Below, in pieces: positions 1 through 12,799 of a stretch of 64,000 nt of DNA. Positions within the stretch are counted from its first letter, which is position 1; every line of letters starts with the position of its first letter. Made by a program: the position numbers and the translations under genes. The stretch comes from Vanessa cardui (Eukaryota; Arthropoda; Insecta; Lepidoptera; Nymphalidae). The notes beneath the pieces were generated by a model. The model was given only the letters and a program-made list of their open reading frames with translations. It was not told the DNA's origin and did not search any database. The stretch is taken from NCBI RefSeq assembly GCF_905220365.1, contig NC_061127.1, positions 3,410,001 to 3,474,000 on the forward strand, written 5' to 3'.

Positions 1-2056
1 AAAAGGAGGCCATTGTCAACGCTAATGATTAGTATTAATAGATAATTAACAAACTATATCATGATAACCGCGTATCATACTTATTAGTTGGTCCTCATGA
101 TACACTTGGCACAGACTTCTATTGAGTTTTGTCTGTGCAACTCAGCACAAATAAAAGTTGGTGTATTGGAAAAGTCTGAGTTTTGCATGAAAAAGTCAGA
201 CCTATTAAAGAAAGTAAAAAATCTGTATATCTGCGTATTTTTGGAGCAAAATAATTGACCAGTGTTGTTAATTGATTAAATTCCTTTTTTAAAATATGAA
301 TGAATGTTACCCATCTCTGGTTAGAAATATTTGCACCGAGGCTTGCAACGATACTGCATAGAAATTGGTTCAAAATATCTGCATACTCAAAGCTAAAATT
401 TGGAGGTAATGAAAAGTCCGTAAATACATTTTGTCGATAGACTTTTTTTACTCAGAGTTGTAAGTCAGTACATATGTCTATACGATCAAAGTCTGTGCCA
501 AGTCAGTGTCGTGTGGACTTACCACAGGGTAAGTAAAGAGGCGAATAGATGGAAGGGAAAATCGACTTTCGGCTATACGATTTATATCATATAGCAGAAA
601 AAATTCAACCCATTTCTGTTATAAAATATTCTGTGATAAACAGACCTTTATGTTGGATAGTGGACACTTCTTAACTACTAGAGTAACAACTAGCAATGAA
701 CGACCTCATCTTCATTACCCCGTTCAGTCCGTAGGGTTTCCAGAACTATAATTTTATAAATGTATTTGTTTCCTACAGCGATAATAAAAAAAGTCAGATA
801 CTTTTAGTTTATTTGATATATATTTCATATTCGGTAAAACTAAATTTTAAATCTTAACTTTATAAATTTAGAGTTCAAATTCATGCAACATGAAATGAGT
901 TGTATTTCATTTCGTGTTCCAGCGTTAAAGTAAAACATCCGCTATCTGAAATATCTGTTTGCAATATCTCTTCAATTCTGTTAAAATTTTGTAAATTGTG
1001 TACAGTATACCTATTACGTATATATTTCATTTACATAAGAATTATTTCCTTAGAATACTTAAATGGATAAGAATGCAGCATATTCCTGTAGAATCGCTTT
1101 TCGGACTCAGCTGGTGAAAAATGAACCAGCTCTCTATTCACCAGTGGAGCTATAAGACGGAGTATTATTATATGACTTATATATATTTGCACTATTAATT
1201 TAAGGTTCAACAGTGTTTCAATGGCAGAACAAAGATGTAATTTTTAATAAGGGACAAACGCGGACGGCATTAAGTGCATTCCGAACCATGGAAGAGTGTA
1301 GTATTTGGCAGAGGCCAAAAGCCAAAAAAAATCTTAACAACAAAACTTCTTCAGAGAGCATTCGCTTTCACATTCAACCGTGACGCTTCTGAGGAATTAC
1401 TTTTTATACCCCAGATTAAAACCTAGGATATAGAGATCTACATTATATAATTCCAGAGAAATATTTTATAAATGAAATTCTCATGAAATTAATTTCAAAC
1501 AAAATTTACATACGAACATTAATAATTTCCAGAAACTTCAAGTATCCAAGAAGTTCTGACTACATCAGTAATAATTTGCTAACATCCACACTAGATCTAA
1601 TTCATTCCATTAACCAAGCGAATTTTCCCTAACTTTTTCTCAAAAATTCGGACTGCGATAAAATTTTGTTTTTCTGTTAAATTCCGAATTTTCTTATTGT
1701 AAATAAAAATAAGAACAGGCGTAGGTTCGTTCGACTCTGTTTTTTACAAAAGTAAGTAAAAGTAACTAAAATTTATTACCAATAGGAAACCAAGGAATGG
1801 TACAAGATGTTATATAACATAATACGACATATATAATTAAATGATCCCACGGTTTGAGAAAGGTTTCATATCCTCATGAAGAATAAGCGGTAATATTTTT
1901 GAATGAGTATTGAATCAATGAATGAGCGACGAATCCAGGTGTTTTTAAAAAACCTATTACACAGACATGAAATTATATTTTTTTAGTGCTTGAGCATTAC
2001 AGTGGAAATCACCTTTAGAACTTCGTCATTACAAAAATGCAACAAACGATGGAAAC
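1..2056. other. Intergenic, no gene seen
   Basis: AT-rich. Short inverted pairs only (AGCTGGT..ACCAGCT near 1,108-1,130). No splice-consistent exon or named repeat recognised. Confidence 0.5.
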
Positions 2057-2059
2057 GAC

Positions 2060-2313
2060 GTGGTACAATTATTTGAACGCATGCATCTTAACCGATGATT
2101 GTAGGTTCTAACCCAAGCAAGCATCATTAATTTTTTATGTAATTAATCTGTGTTTATAACATCTCGTAAAAGTAAAATTTCGTGAACCTGAATGTGACTA
2201 ATTTCAACGAAATATTGCGACTTTTGTGGCATATACCATCACGATGCTCGGATTTGTAGATACCAATGGAATATGCTTTAAGACCTTCGTCTCAAGAGAT
2301 AAGAAGAGCAATG
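2060..2313 (+). repeat. tRNA-headed SINE family A, decayed copy
   Basis: Carries the family landmark GCATCTTAACCGATGATTG followed by a weak box B (GGTTCTAACCC) and a decayed body with ACCAATGGAATATG. The box A region is mostly lost. Confidence 0.65.
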
Positions 2314-2790
2314 AAAAACTTTCAGTTACTATAACAAAGGAAGACTCTCTTAAACCTACACCAGGTGTCCACTAGTCCCATTAACTGACAGCTGCATGAT
2401 GAATACATGTAATGTAAAGAAAATCATCAACTTGTCCCTACTATCATTGTTACTAAATTCAACCCATTGCCATCAATATCAGTTTTAAATATATGTTTAT
2501 TATTTTTTTATACTAGTGACCTCCACATATTATCGTTTAACATTGACTGTCATGAACTCATTTGACCCCATTACAATTTTATTATAATAAAGTTTATCTA
2601 TCAAAATGTACATTTCATATTATCGGCAGAGACCAGCACTCGTATTTCATTGATTAGTGATTGTTGTTTTTTCCTTTGTATGTGATTAAAAAACAATAGT
2701 ATGTATGAAATAAATTAGTGAATACTGAAAATATAAAAATAATATAGCGAAATTGTAGAAATTTACTGAAATTTATATTATATTTATACC

Positions 2791-2993
2791 AGTACTCAGT
2801 ATTGTTGTGTTCCGGTTTGAAGGGTGAGTGAGCCAGTGTAACTACAGGCACAAGGGACATAACATCTTAGTTCCCAAGGTTGGTGGCCCATTGACGATGT
2901 AAGGAATAGTTAATATTTCTTACAACGTCATTGTCTATGGGTGATGGTGACCACTTACCATCAGGTGGCCCATGTGCTCGCCCGCCACCCTAT
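2791..2993 (-). repeat. Interspersed repeat family C
   Basis: Reverse copy of the family whose plus form contains GGTAAGTGGTCACC, CACCCATAGACAATGACG and CACCAACCTTGGGAACTAAG. A run of A follows on the plus strand. Class unknown; likely the 3' part of a LINE or a SINE. Confidence 0.75.
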
Positions 2994-3159
2994 AACATAA
3001 AAAAAAATTGAATCGATAACGTGTGTATAGTAAACTATTAATTTGACTTTTTTTTTATTTAAGTCATAGTTAATTCCAACGACTATCAAAGACAACGAAA
3101 AATACCGTTGAAAAGTTGAGAGCAAACATTTATTTTCTTTTTTATATAGTTGGCTGAAA

Positions 3160-3330
3160 AAAAATCATAGGAGTTTTTTTCGCAGGGTGTACCGACAGAT
3201 CGTATCCCAGGGGTATATCTCCTGGGGTAACGATATATATTTTTGGCACCGATCCGGGGATCTCGGATCATATCAGTATATACCCAAGGTTCTTAGCTGT
3301 TAGACCGGCGGAGAGGAATATAGCTACTAC
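3160..3330. other. GC-richer segment of unknown origin
   Basis: Stands out from AT-rich flanks. Contains short inverted pairs (CCCAGG..CCTGGG near 3,206-3,226; GATCCGGGGATCTCGGATC near 3,251) and a short minus-strand ORF without recognisable similarity. Probably a repeat fragment. Confidence 0.3.
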
Positions 3331-5752
3331 ATCTACATAATTAGCTATCATAATAATGCGACTATGTTCATTTCGTTCAGCTTCATCGATATTAAATAAA
3401 AGAGAACTTCAACCACCTTAAGAGAGTCTTAAGCAACTACCTAGACATTCCCAAAGAGAATATTTGGCATTACAAATGTGATAAATCCATTTAATGCAGC
3501 TTACACACACATTTCTAAAATCACAATATTCTAATATCACCCTACACAGCAGAAGGATTATATTTGCTAATATTAACTCCTTCATTGTAAAACTGTCTGT
3601 AAGTTAAGATCGCATATAAATTTATCACTGAATCATTACTTCCATATATATAGTTTTTGGATATTAGTAAAATCGAAAACAAAGCATTCGCGTTTTAAAA
3701 CTAACACGACAAAATTGATTTGATTATTTCCTATCAAAACACAACTTTGAACAAAACTTCATAAATTTATGCGGCGATTGCTGCCGACAAAGTTTTTCTT
3801 ATCAGGGAACTTGGTTTACTGGAACCATATTAGACTTCGAAGTTATTTCTAATACGTAACATGTTCAGATCTGATAGAAGAAAGAGTTGTGAATATGGAA
3901 TTCATAATGATTGAGTTTCATTTTTTAATGATTATTATTTACTTCTAGTCTATTTTGTAGTCGACTGTATTGACCAGAATATATATCAAAATATGAACCA
4001 TGAGTTCAAATAGATATTTAGCGTTAAGTATTCGAACAAGTATTAGCCGTATAATATAAGATATACGAGTAGGTATGACTGATTGTGCTTTGATATTTGC
4101 TAGTAAATTATGACATTCCCAGATAACACTGTTTATGATGATTTATTTGCTTATAAATTAATTATTTGTATTTACAATATTTAAAACACTTCGTCTTTTA
4201 GGGTTTTTAAGTTTTAAAATCTCACCATCACCGTTTGTACCAACTTCAGGAGTTGGAAGTCATCTCTTATACACTTTTATTCCAAAACAGAAATAAAGAT
4301 CTTAGATAAGTGCTTTCCAAAGCAGAACCGTGTAAACACTACAAACTACCAAATTTACGCAGCTGTTACTGAGAATCTGAGTTTTTTTAATATAAATATA
4401 ATAAAGTCTTTAATTACATCCCCTTAACCGATTAACGAGACGATTTTGCAACGGAAATTGAATAAGGAGCACGCAGGAAATATTGTAAGGTATAGGCGAT
4501 ACACACTTGACGTTATACCCTTTAATATCTAACTGTCATAGTTGTAACACAAATGACGGCATTCGAATATAGATCAAAATGTCATACATTTCTATTAGCT
4601 CGACCTGATATTCCTTTAAAATAAAATCAGACACTTATTGTTATTTTTAAAATACAAGATTTATTTACTAAACGCAACTTTTAACTTAATAAACTTATAT
4701 AGCAATGTTTTGTTCTTGAGAAATTAGTATTATTTTTATTATTTTTTCCATCGAAATTAGACTAAAATCTTCGACTATTACATTTATAGGTACCCTTATC
4801 GGTAAAGAGTATTCAAGTACTTGTATAAGTTGAGACTTTGAATTGTATCCAATAATAGTTATATGAACTGACATTCATGATGGTAGAATCGTTTACAAGA
4901 CGTGAATCTTAACCGATAATCTAACACGTGTATTAATCCAATCCTGTAGTAGCGTGGAAAAATAACTTCTCCTCAAAAGGGACTCCCTCAAAAGGCCTCC
5001 TTTGGCAACTATGGAACATTAAGAGGCTCTTACTTTATTTTTACTTTACATGACCCGAAGATGAAGATCTGTCATGATCTGACATGTTATGATCTGTCTG
5101 AACCAGTGTGTTATTTTTTTTATTGAAGTGAGAGGAGCACTCGTCTATGTCTTTAAATCTAGAATATATTTTCGTTAGCTTTTCTCAGTCTAGGGTATAT
5201 TATACGTACGCGGGTTAAATTTTTACAGTCAATTAATGAGTGTAATAAGATTTTGGATTTACTCAGGTTTTACAACATTATAACTGATGGACATTAAAAA
5301 ACGGAATTAGACTTTTGACGTCAATATTTTATTTGAGGGAATATTACAGGTTGTATTAAACAAAACAATTTGATGGTATGAATTCATATTTTATTACAAA
5401 AAAAAAAAATATTATTCAAATATTTATAATTATTTTTATTTTTTGCGTTTTTTGGTGCTAATGATTTTTTATGATTTAGTTTTATAATTGAATATTTGAA
5501 TTGTTAAATATTCTGATCGTTAATCGTTTCTCTCGCTTTAATATGCATATCATAAAATATAAAAACATCCTCGTAGCTTACAACAACCTAATCGGGAAGT
5601 ATTCCTTCACCAAATAGTTGAATAAATATGGTCTATTACTGACACTTTAACCATTAATCTTAAAATATTCAAACTTAACCATAATCACGATACATAATAT
5701 GGCGCTTATAATTTAAAGCATACTTATTAAATATTTAATTTTGTCATAATCA
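3331..5752. other. Intergenic downstream of the P450 gene
   Basis: AT-rich. A minus-strand AATAAA at about 5,392-5,397 next to an A-run could end the P450 transcript, about 360 nt after the stop, but other signals are possible. Nothing else supported. Confidence 0.4.
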
Positions 5753-8700
5753 TTAATTACGGATCTTAAATTTCAACCAATGACCGCCTTCAATTCGAGG
5801 GTTGAATGATTCGGTTGAAAGCTTGGCGGGTAAACAAGTCTTTTCTGAAGGAGAAACTTCTATATGCAGCAGTACTTGATATAGAAGCGTCTTCAGCTCG
5901 CATAAAGCAAATCTTGATCCTGAAAAAAATTATAAACTTTTAACATTAACAGCTTCCAAATAAATCGTATAAGTTTTATTATATACCTGCTATACAAATT
6001 CATAAAGAATCAGAAGATCAAAAATTCGAAAGAGATTATAAAAGTGTTTTAGATGATTTTATCCAAAACAATCGTCAAAAACAGGTCACTGAACTGCCAT
6101 TCTATTGATGATAAGCGATCAAATATTATCGTAATTAAACCCCATCATTACTCAAGAAAAAGGTAACTCGCACCCTAATTCATCATTTTCTTACGAAAAA
6201 AATACAAAAAACTTCTTACCAATGCAATTCCTGGGACCAAGTCCAAAAGGCATGTAAGCCATGGCATTGATTTTATGCTTATTTTCCTCAGAGAAACGCT
6301 CAGGGTCAAATTTGAGGGGATCCGGGAAAAACTCTGGATCACGATGGAAACTCCAAACTGGTATCGAAAGTAATTCTTCTTTTCTTATCTAAAAATAAAT
6401 TTATATTAAGCATGTTTGTAACAACAATTTAAAGATCTGTTTTGCCGACTAATGTTAAAATATTTTGTACTAGCTGTGCCCGCAAACTTGTACGCGTTAG
6501 AATTTAACAAAAAAAAAATATTACTGTAGCCTAAGTTACTCCTTATTACATAAGCTTTCTGCCAATGAAAGTTCCGTCAAAATCGGTCTAGCCGTTCAAG
6601 AGATTAGCCGGAACAGACAGAGAAATTTTGTAAAAAATGTTATTTTGTAAAAAAGGGCTATATTACAAACAGACACTCAATTTTCAGTATATGTATAGAT
6701 TTAGAGACTTACAATATAGTCTTGGGTAGCTTTATCGTTAGGTTTCCCCATGTTATAATCTTTCACACACATCCTGTCTAATGCCATAGCAGGAGGCCAA
6801 AGTCGAAGCAATTCTGCGAATCAAATAAAACGTAAGTTAATTAATGAAAGTAAATTGATTCAAAAATGTATACGTGGAATTGCTCAATTTAGAAATGAAG
6901 GTTATTTTTGTTATTGTAGCTATTACGCAAATCGGTTAATTGGTTGAATTTAAGTGTATATAAAATATCAAATATACTGAGTTGGGACTCGGTGAAAAGT
7001 TAAGCAAATACGATGGTTTAAATGACTTCATTCAAAATTTACCTGATGTCACCATGTCTAAGTATGTCATGCTCTGGATTGATGAAAAGTTCAGCTTGCC
7101 GTTATTTTTGGCATTATTCTCTTTGATCTCCTGCACCAAACGTTCTTGGACCTCAGGATGTACAGCCAGCTCGTGTAGTCCAAAGGACATTGCAGTTGAT
7201 ATAGTTTCGAAGCCAGCTATGAAGAACAATACTGCCTGAGCGATGAGGTCCATTTCTGACCAAGCTGTAATAAATAAAGAATGTAAACAAAATTAGGTTG
7301 ATTATCATACAGTGTCAAAAAACAAATTAATCCTGTATATGTTCCGTATCATTGACAGTTAATTATTAAAAATTATACAAGAATAGTTGTCGTCCGTGGC
7401 TGCCCTCACGTTTTAGGGGTTAGTTGTCATGTATTAGGCAAAAAATGTCCTTTGTCTTTCCTTGTAGTTCAAGTTTGCTGTACACCAAATTTCATCAAAT
7501 TCGATAAATTGGTTTGGTCGTGAAAGAGCGACAGTCAAAGTTACTTTCACATTTATAATATTAATATAGATAAATATATATATATTACATATTTAAAAAA
7601 AAATATTGGAGAACATCACATACATTACTCTGAACCCAATGTAAGTAGCTAGAGCACTTGAGTTATGGAAAATCAGAAGTAACGACTCTACCACAAATAC
7701 CCAGACCCAAGACAACATAGAAAACTTATGAATTTTCTACATCGACTTGGCCGGGAATCGAACTTAGAACCTCGGAGTGGCGTACCCATGAAAACCTGTG
7801 TACACACTATTCGAACACGGAGGTCGACATATTACATAGGTATTAATCCAAAATACGAACCTCTGTCAATATTTTTCTTTCCAACAGATGATTCTTCGAC
7901 AGTAGCAAAACCGGTATCTTGAAGATTTTCATTTCCTGCTTTATCATCGTGTACTAGTTGACCTATAAAAATAGACAATGTTAATTAAAATGATGAAATT
8001 GCATGTAATATGCGTTCTTGTAGATGACTCAGTATTCATATAAATCGTTACCTTTCTTGGCTTCCATTAATAGGTGGATCATATCAGGTCTGATAATATT
8101 ACGCGCTTCTCTGTCTTTCATAGTACTCAGCACCAATTCCATGAAGAAATCTTTAGTAGCGTTGGAGAACAATGTTAATTTTAATCTCTAAAAACAAAAT
8201 TGGAATAAAAGATATGTATTTATTTTTGTCGTTTTTAGTTGAAACCCATATCTGACTAGTTTCAAAAGGTATTTTATGACAAATGGGAATTTTCCAACTA
8301 CGTAATAGTAATTACGATTTCACAGAGAAATACTATATACTTACTACCATTACCTACGTTATGATTGACCAACATTATAAGCAAATAAAAATAATAATTA
8401 AAGTACAATAAAAATTGGAGTGTCTGTTTGTAATATTAAAATAGCCCTTTTTTACTGTATGTTACTGTATAATGCATATGTATGTTACACGGTACATATA
8501 ACAAAATAACATTTTTTACAATTTTTGTCTATCGGTTTGTTTGTTCCGGATATTCACTGGAACGGCTGATCCAATTTTGACGGGACTTTCCCTAGCAGAT
8601 AACTGATATAATAAGGAGTAACTTAGGCTACAATAATATTTTTTTTGTTAAATTCAAACGCGTACAAGGTCTGATCACAGCTAGTTGTAAAATAAAATTC

Positions 8701-11203
8701 GAATTTTTTGAGATATCAAGGTCTCATCAAATCAGAAACATGAGTCGTTATAAGGTTTGTTTAATTAAAATTATTAATCTAAAATGTACTTATAAATTTT
8801 ATATTATCTAATATCATGTGCCAGGTATCAGATGTACGCGATGCGGTGAATAAACTTTATCATGATGTATGACGACTACTAATTTATTAATAGTGTCTCT
8901 AATTACGTTTTCTTTCAGATAATAAGATACTTTGCTTATTAATTGACGTTAATTGATTGTACAGAATATCAAAATTATTATTTATGTAAGAAAAAATAAA
9001 TTTTCATCCGCTTCTGTAATTAGAGAGACGTTTGTAATATTATTTAATCATAAATCTTTCAGAACGATCTGTTCCCAAACTTACAATAACAACAAACTGT
9101 AAATTTCCCACAGCTGGGCTAAGGCCTCCTCTCCCCTTAAGGAGAAGGCTTGGAAGATATTCCACCACACTGTTCCAATGTGGGTTGGTGGAATACACAT
9201 GTGACAGAATTTCTATGAAATTAGACCCATACAGGTTTCCTCACGATGTTTTCCTTCACAGACGCACGTGATGAATTATAAACACAAATTAAGCACATGA
9301 ATATTCAGTGATGCTTGCCTGGTTTTGAACCCGCAATCATCGGTTAAGATGCAAGCGTTCTAACCACTGGGCCATCTCGGCTCATACGAAATATAATACG
9401 AAAATAAAGTGAGCCTGGAACGAGGATTTACTAAATATATCTCTATTGTTTTGTATCTATAAATATGATTTTACAACAACAATTTATCAATTTGACCAGT
9501 GATCAGGCAAGATTACATTCAACTATCGGTAGCAGGATATGGCTGCAAGTACATTACGAGCAATTTTTCAATAGAAGTACCATCGAGACCTTGAAAGTTC
9601 AAACGTATTAATCTTACAAACACAAATCTTACAATCGACAAATCAATAAACAACCTTAATAAAACAATAAGTTTGGATTTGAATAAATAAACATCAATAG
9701 TTATACACGAAGAAAATTGAATGCTAAATACAATCAATTTAATTCATTTTATTGTTACATTATGGTTCGTATTAAAAACTCACTCACTTGCTCATTCACT
9801 CACTCACTCACCTTTGCAAGCGCAGGAAATGCAGAAGATGCAAAGAATAATAACATTTGTCGTAACTTAAACGTGGAAGCAGTTTTTCCCATCTCGTAGA
9901 ACTTATTTTCTTCCTCAGTATATGAGTCTACTTTGAGACCAAACGCGCAGGAAGCAATCACGTCGTTAGAATAACGCGTCGTCAAGTCTTTGCAGTCAAC
10001 GTCGATGGATCCAGCTAAAATTTAGCAGATATTTTTATATGAACTTGTTTTAACACTTCATTTTATCCCATATCAGAAATAATTGACAAGAATCCTATAA
10101 TTATACCAACTACTCTTGCAAAACAACACAAGACACGCAAAACACACAACAATAACTCTGTAAAGTCCCAAGAAAATCTGAAATTATACCTGTCCATTCA
10201 ACCGAAATAACTAAGTTATTTTGTAGTATAAACTTACTTGCAGATTCCTTGATTTTCTTTTTCAAGGCTCGTATCATCTGTTCCCCTACTTCTTCCATAA
10301 AAGGCACCATTAATTTGATCTTCGAACTTGTAAATGCTGGACTTAAAGTCGAACGCATGTCTTTCCATTCTTGGCCTGTTTCAAGTTATATATAATTATA
10401 AATTATTACCGTAAGAATCTCAACGAAAAAGTTTGTATATGTTTCTTACCAACCTTTTAATGAAAATAAATTTCTTGCGAATAGAGGTTCAGTTTTTTCG
10501 TCAGTGAAACCACGATGGTCGAGAAAATGTTCGAAATCCTTGACAGTTATCTTTTTGACGAGCTCAAGATCTCGTATTACCAACATTGGCTTGATAAATT
10601 CATATCGCCCGACGAATCTTTAATTTTCAGAAAGAAATATTGCGTTAATACGAAATATAATTACATTAAAATTTTTCTTATCTCTTCTTTATGGAATCCG
10701 TTCCAAATTTCAAATCTTAATTAATTTGAATAAACATTATACAGAATTTAATAAATGAAAACCAACTGATAAGATATTTTCTTTCTATGTTTCTTGTATC
10801 TTATTTAAATACCAAAGGTATTGATTAAAAACAAAAAAACATACTAATTATATTATTATTATAAGATGTTAAGATTTTCATTCAATCAGAATTGTATGAC
10901 TAGAGAGAATCCACGGGGAATATAAAAATAAGAAATGTAGTTACTAATTTAATATCGATAAAATTAATTAACTCTGATTAAATTTTCATCATTTCAATAC
11001 CTTTCTCCTTTGAATGTGTTATAGATCAGGTCCAATTCATCACCGAAATTATGTTGACGGAAAATAAGTCTGGTCATGTTACCAAAGAACGGCACCGGTT
11101 TTATATTCTTCACCCCATATTTACTAAACCTCGAGTATGCCTGGCGGAAGTATAGCGCGATTGCTGCTACCAGCACCGCGCTCCATATCAGTAAAATTAT
11201 CAT
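5753..11203 (-). CDS. CYP9: Cytochrome P450, CYP9 family (CYP9A-like), complete, 10 exons
   Basis: Membrane-bound haem monooxygenase of the endoplasmic reticulum; the CYP9 family in Lepidoptera is tied to metabolism of plant toxins and insecticides. Exons on the minus strand: 11203-11001, 10617-10454, 10375-10238, 10014-9812, 8187-8052, 7962-7861, 7264-7043, 6813-6713, 6388-6220, 5919-5753. All borders are GT/AG and all phases agree, giving 1605 nt (534 aa plus TAA), the usual length for CYP9A. Visible features: N-terminal hydrophobic anchor (residues 1-19), KPVPFFGN hinge (35-42), C-helix W126, I-helix AGFETIS (332-338), K-helix ExxR E390-R393, PERF 452-455, and haem loop PFGLGPRNCIG with ligand Cys478. 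The start ATG is directly preceded by a TTATTTCCAG acceptor-like string, so a 5' non-coding exon is likely. Introns 4, 6 and 8 carry transposon insertions. No frameshift or stop was found. Family assignment rests on remembered CYP9A motifs (DRMCVKDYN, GKPNDKA, ENKHKI); the subfamily number is not certain. Confidence 0.95.
6469..6700 (+). repeat. RTE-like LINE 3' fragment in P450 intron 8
   Basis: Begins CTAGCTGTGCCCGCAAACTTG, has the usual GTCAAAATCGGTCTAGCCGTTC block, and ends near AACAGACACTCA. This layout is typical of RTE-clade tails in Lepidoptera. It is related to 8,401-8,686, in the opposite orientation. Confidence 0.75.
7383..7570 (-). repeat. RTE-like LINE 3' fragment in P450 intron 6
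   Basis: The plus strand shows CCGTGGCTGCCCTCACGTTTT, then CCAAATTTCATCAAATTCG and TTACTTTCACATTTATAATAT, the reverse of an RTE tail. Confidence 0.75.
7605..7830 (-). repeat. tRNA-headed SINE family B in P450 intron 6
   Basis: Matches the copies at 16,725 and 39,588. The 3' part (ACATTACTCTGAACCCAATG) comes first on the plus strand, then box B complement GGGAATCGAAC, then GGAGGTCG. Its head lies only about 30 bp from the exon 6 donor (7860). Confidence 0.8.
8401..8686 (-). repeat. RTE-like LINE 3' fragment in P450 intron 4
   Basis: Inverted relative of 6,469-6,700, sharing the GCCTAAGTTACTCCTTATTA block (as its complement) and the CAGACACTCC end. A diverged duplicated ATGTTACTGTATAATG stretch makes it longer. 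Confidence 0.75.
9083..9384 (-). repeat. SINE family A, near full length, in P450 intron 4
   Basis: On the minus strand: GAGCCGAGATGGCCCAGTGG (box A), GATGCTTGC-type head with box B GGTTCAAAACC, conserved body, and a GTTGTTATT tail. It is tRNA-derived in layout but not a functional tRNA. Confidence 0.88.
9785..9811 (-). repeat. (GTGA)n microsatellite overlapping the P450 exon 4 donor site
   Basis: Reading the minus strand, intron 4 begins exactly with GTGAGTGAGTGAGTGA after the exon end GCAAAG. The donor GTGAGT is therefore repeated in tandem at offsets 0, 4 and 8, and again at 24 and 28. Use of the first copy keeps the reading frame into exon 5 (8187); the others would add 4, 8, 24 or 28 nt. 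Confidence 0.9.
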
Positions 11204-11607
11204 CTGGAAATAATAAGTTATAATAAAAAATATCCAATTAATTCTAGTGGTCGTAATTTAAATACGGGCTACTATTGAACTGAAAGCAATCACGTTCTAG
11301 TTTGTTTACATTACACACTACAAATGGCAACTGAAGTTTATTGAATATTTGATCATGTACATGAAAATGCTATTCATATTTCTTTGATACACAAACTATT
11401 TAATGATCTGGAATAACTGCAAGTATAGCAAGCGTCGACTGGATTTAGAAGACTGGGAATTAAGAGTTGTATCGTAGATGATTGCGATTGATTGAATAAT
11501 AATGATGAAAAGGCAATTATAAGAAATATTTAAACTGAATATAGAAAAAAAAACGATAATAAGATTCTTGAAATTTGTACGATGTAGGTTGTATATAGTG
11601 GTCCGAT

Positions 11608-11615
11608 TTTATAAG
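11608..11615 (-). promoter_or_regulatory. Possible TATA box of the P450 gene
   Basis: Minus strand reads CTTATAAAATCGG about 400 bp upstream of the start codon. If a non-coding first exon ends before the acceptor-like TTATTTCCAG at the ATG, a transcription start near 11,580 would be reasonable. This is position plus motif only, in an AT-rich region where TATA strings are common. Confidence 0.2.
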
Positions 11616-12535
11616 CGCCTGTTAAATGACACCTAAAGTATGTAGACACGCGGTAGCGTGTTAGCCAAGTTCATACCTTTCACGTTTTTGCTCTAGATAT
11701 GTCATTATATGCATTAATGTTACACTGCCTCTATTCTATTCCTTAATATTTAACAGAACAATAGCTAGAGAAAATTAAATAAAACTATTTTAAATGAAAA
11801 TTTTTATTAAAAACTTTGCGATATTTCTTCAAATAAAATAAAAATAAGTAACCGTTTCATGCTTGCTGCGTACATAATACTGCATATATTTATTCAGAAG
11901 TAATAATAGCTTAACAAATAATTCATAGTATGTAAACAAATATATATTTAAAAGGACCTAAATTATAAGAATATGACGTTCGAAAACTAGCTTTTTAGAA
12001 GTGAACTAACACTTAATTATAGCAATATTTCAGAAACGACAAACAATCATGTTATTTGATTAGTTATGACGTGCGTATGCTCATTGTTTCCTGAGTCAAA
12101 TTTTCTACGAGAACAATAATCAACTCTAAATTAATGTATCACTAATGACCTGCCAGGGACGTGGATCAATTGACCATATTTAGGAGTCAAAGACTTTAAT
12201 TATATTGGTTCTTTAAAAACCAAAACACTCTAATGAACCGGACTTGAAACAAGATTGATAACAATTGTTTATATGATAAAGTGATTGAGCTTAGTGTCAA
12301 CGTTTTCACAATATTATCTAGAAACTCACCGCAGACCACGATCATTAAATTTCAAAATATGATATGTCATTGTTTATAAATCATATTTAAGATAATATAT
12401 TTGCGTCGTCATGTCGAATTTCACTATTTCAAGAGTGAGATATAAAGTGATTTCTGAATAAACTTCCCTTGGTTTATGCAACCCCATCGAGATAGGTACC
12501 AACCCCTCATGATACATTGTACCAACAAACAGCAA

Positions 12536-12745
12536 TACAATGTATTGTTGTGTTCCGGTTAAGCTACTGAGATACACTGGCTCACTTGCCCTTCAAATTG
12601 AGATGCTAGGAACCTGAAGCCTGAGCATAAGGGACATAGCATCTCAATTCCCAAAATTGTAAGTAATAGTTAATCATTTTTTTTGTATGGATGTGTTAAT
12701 CTTACTACATAATGTAGACCCTTTGCTCGTCCGCTTCCTTATACC
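12536..12745 (-). repeat. Repeat family C, diverged
   Basis: Plus strand starts TATTGTTGTGTTCCGGTT and keeps CACTGGCTCAC and AGGGACATAGCATCTCA in reverse orientation. It ends near the CGTCCGCTTCC block. Confidence 0.65.
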
Positions 12746-12799
12746 AAAAACAAAATAAAGCCCTACTAATGACGATGATCTAAGCAATGTTTTTCTTTT

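Noticed and set aside
119..373. Minus-strand ORF of 84 codons
   Set aside because: No recognisable domain, low-complexity flanks and no splice or promoter support.
6982..7239. Plus-strand ORF of 85 codons
   Set aside because: Antisense to P450 exon 7, whose frame and splice sites are well supported.
11583..11600. let-7-like string GATGTAGGTTGTATATAGTG
   Set aside because: Only partly like let-7, with no opposing arm forming a hairpin.
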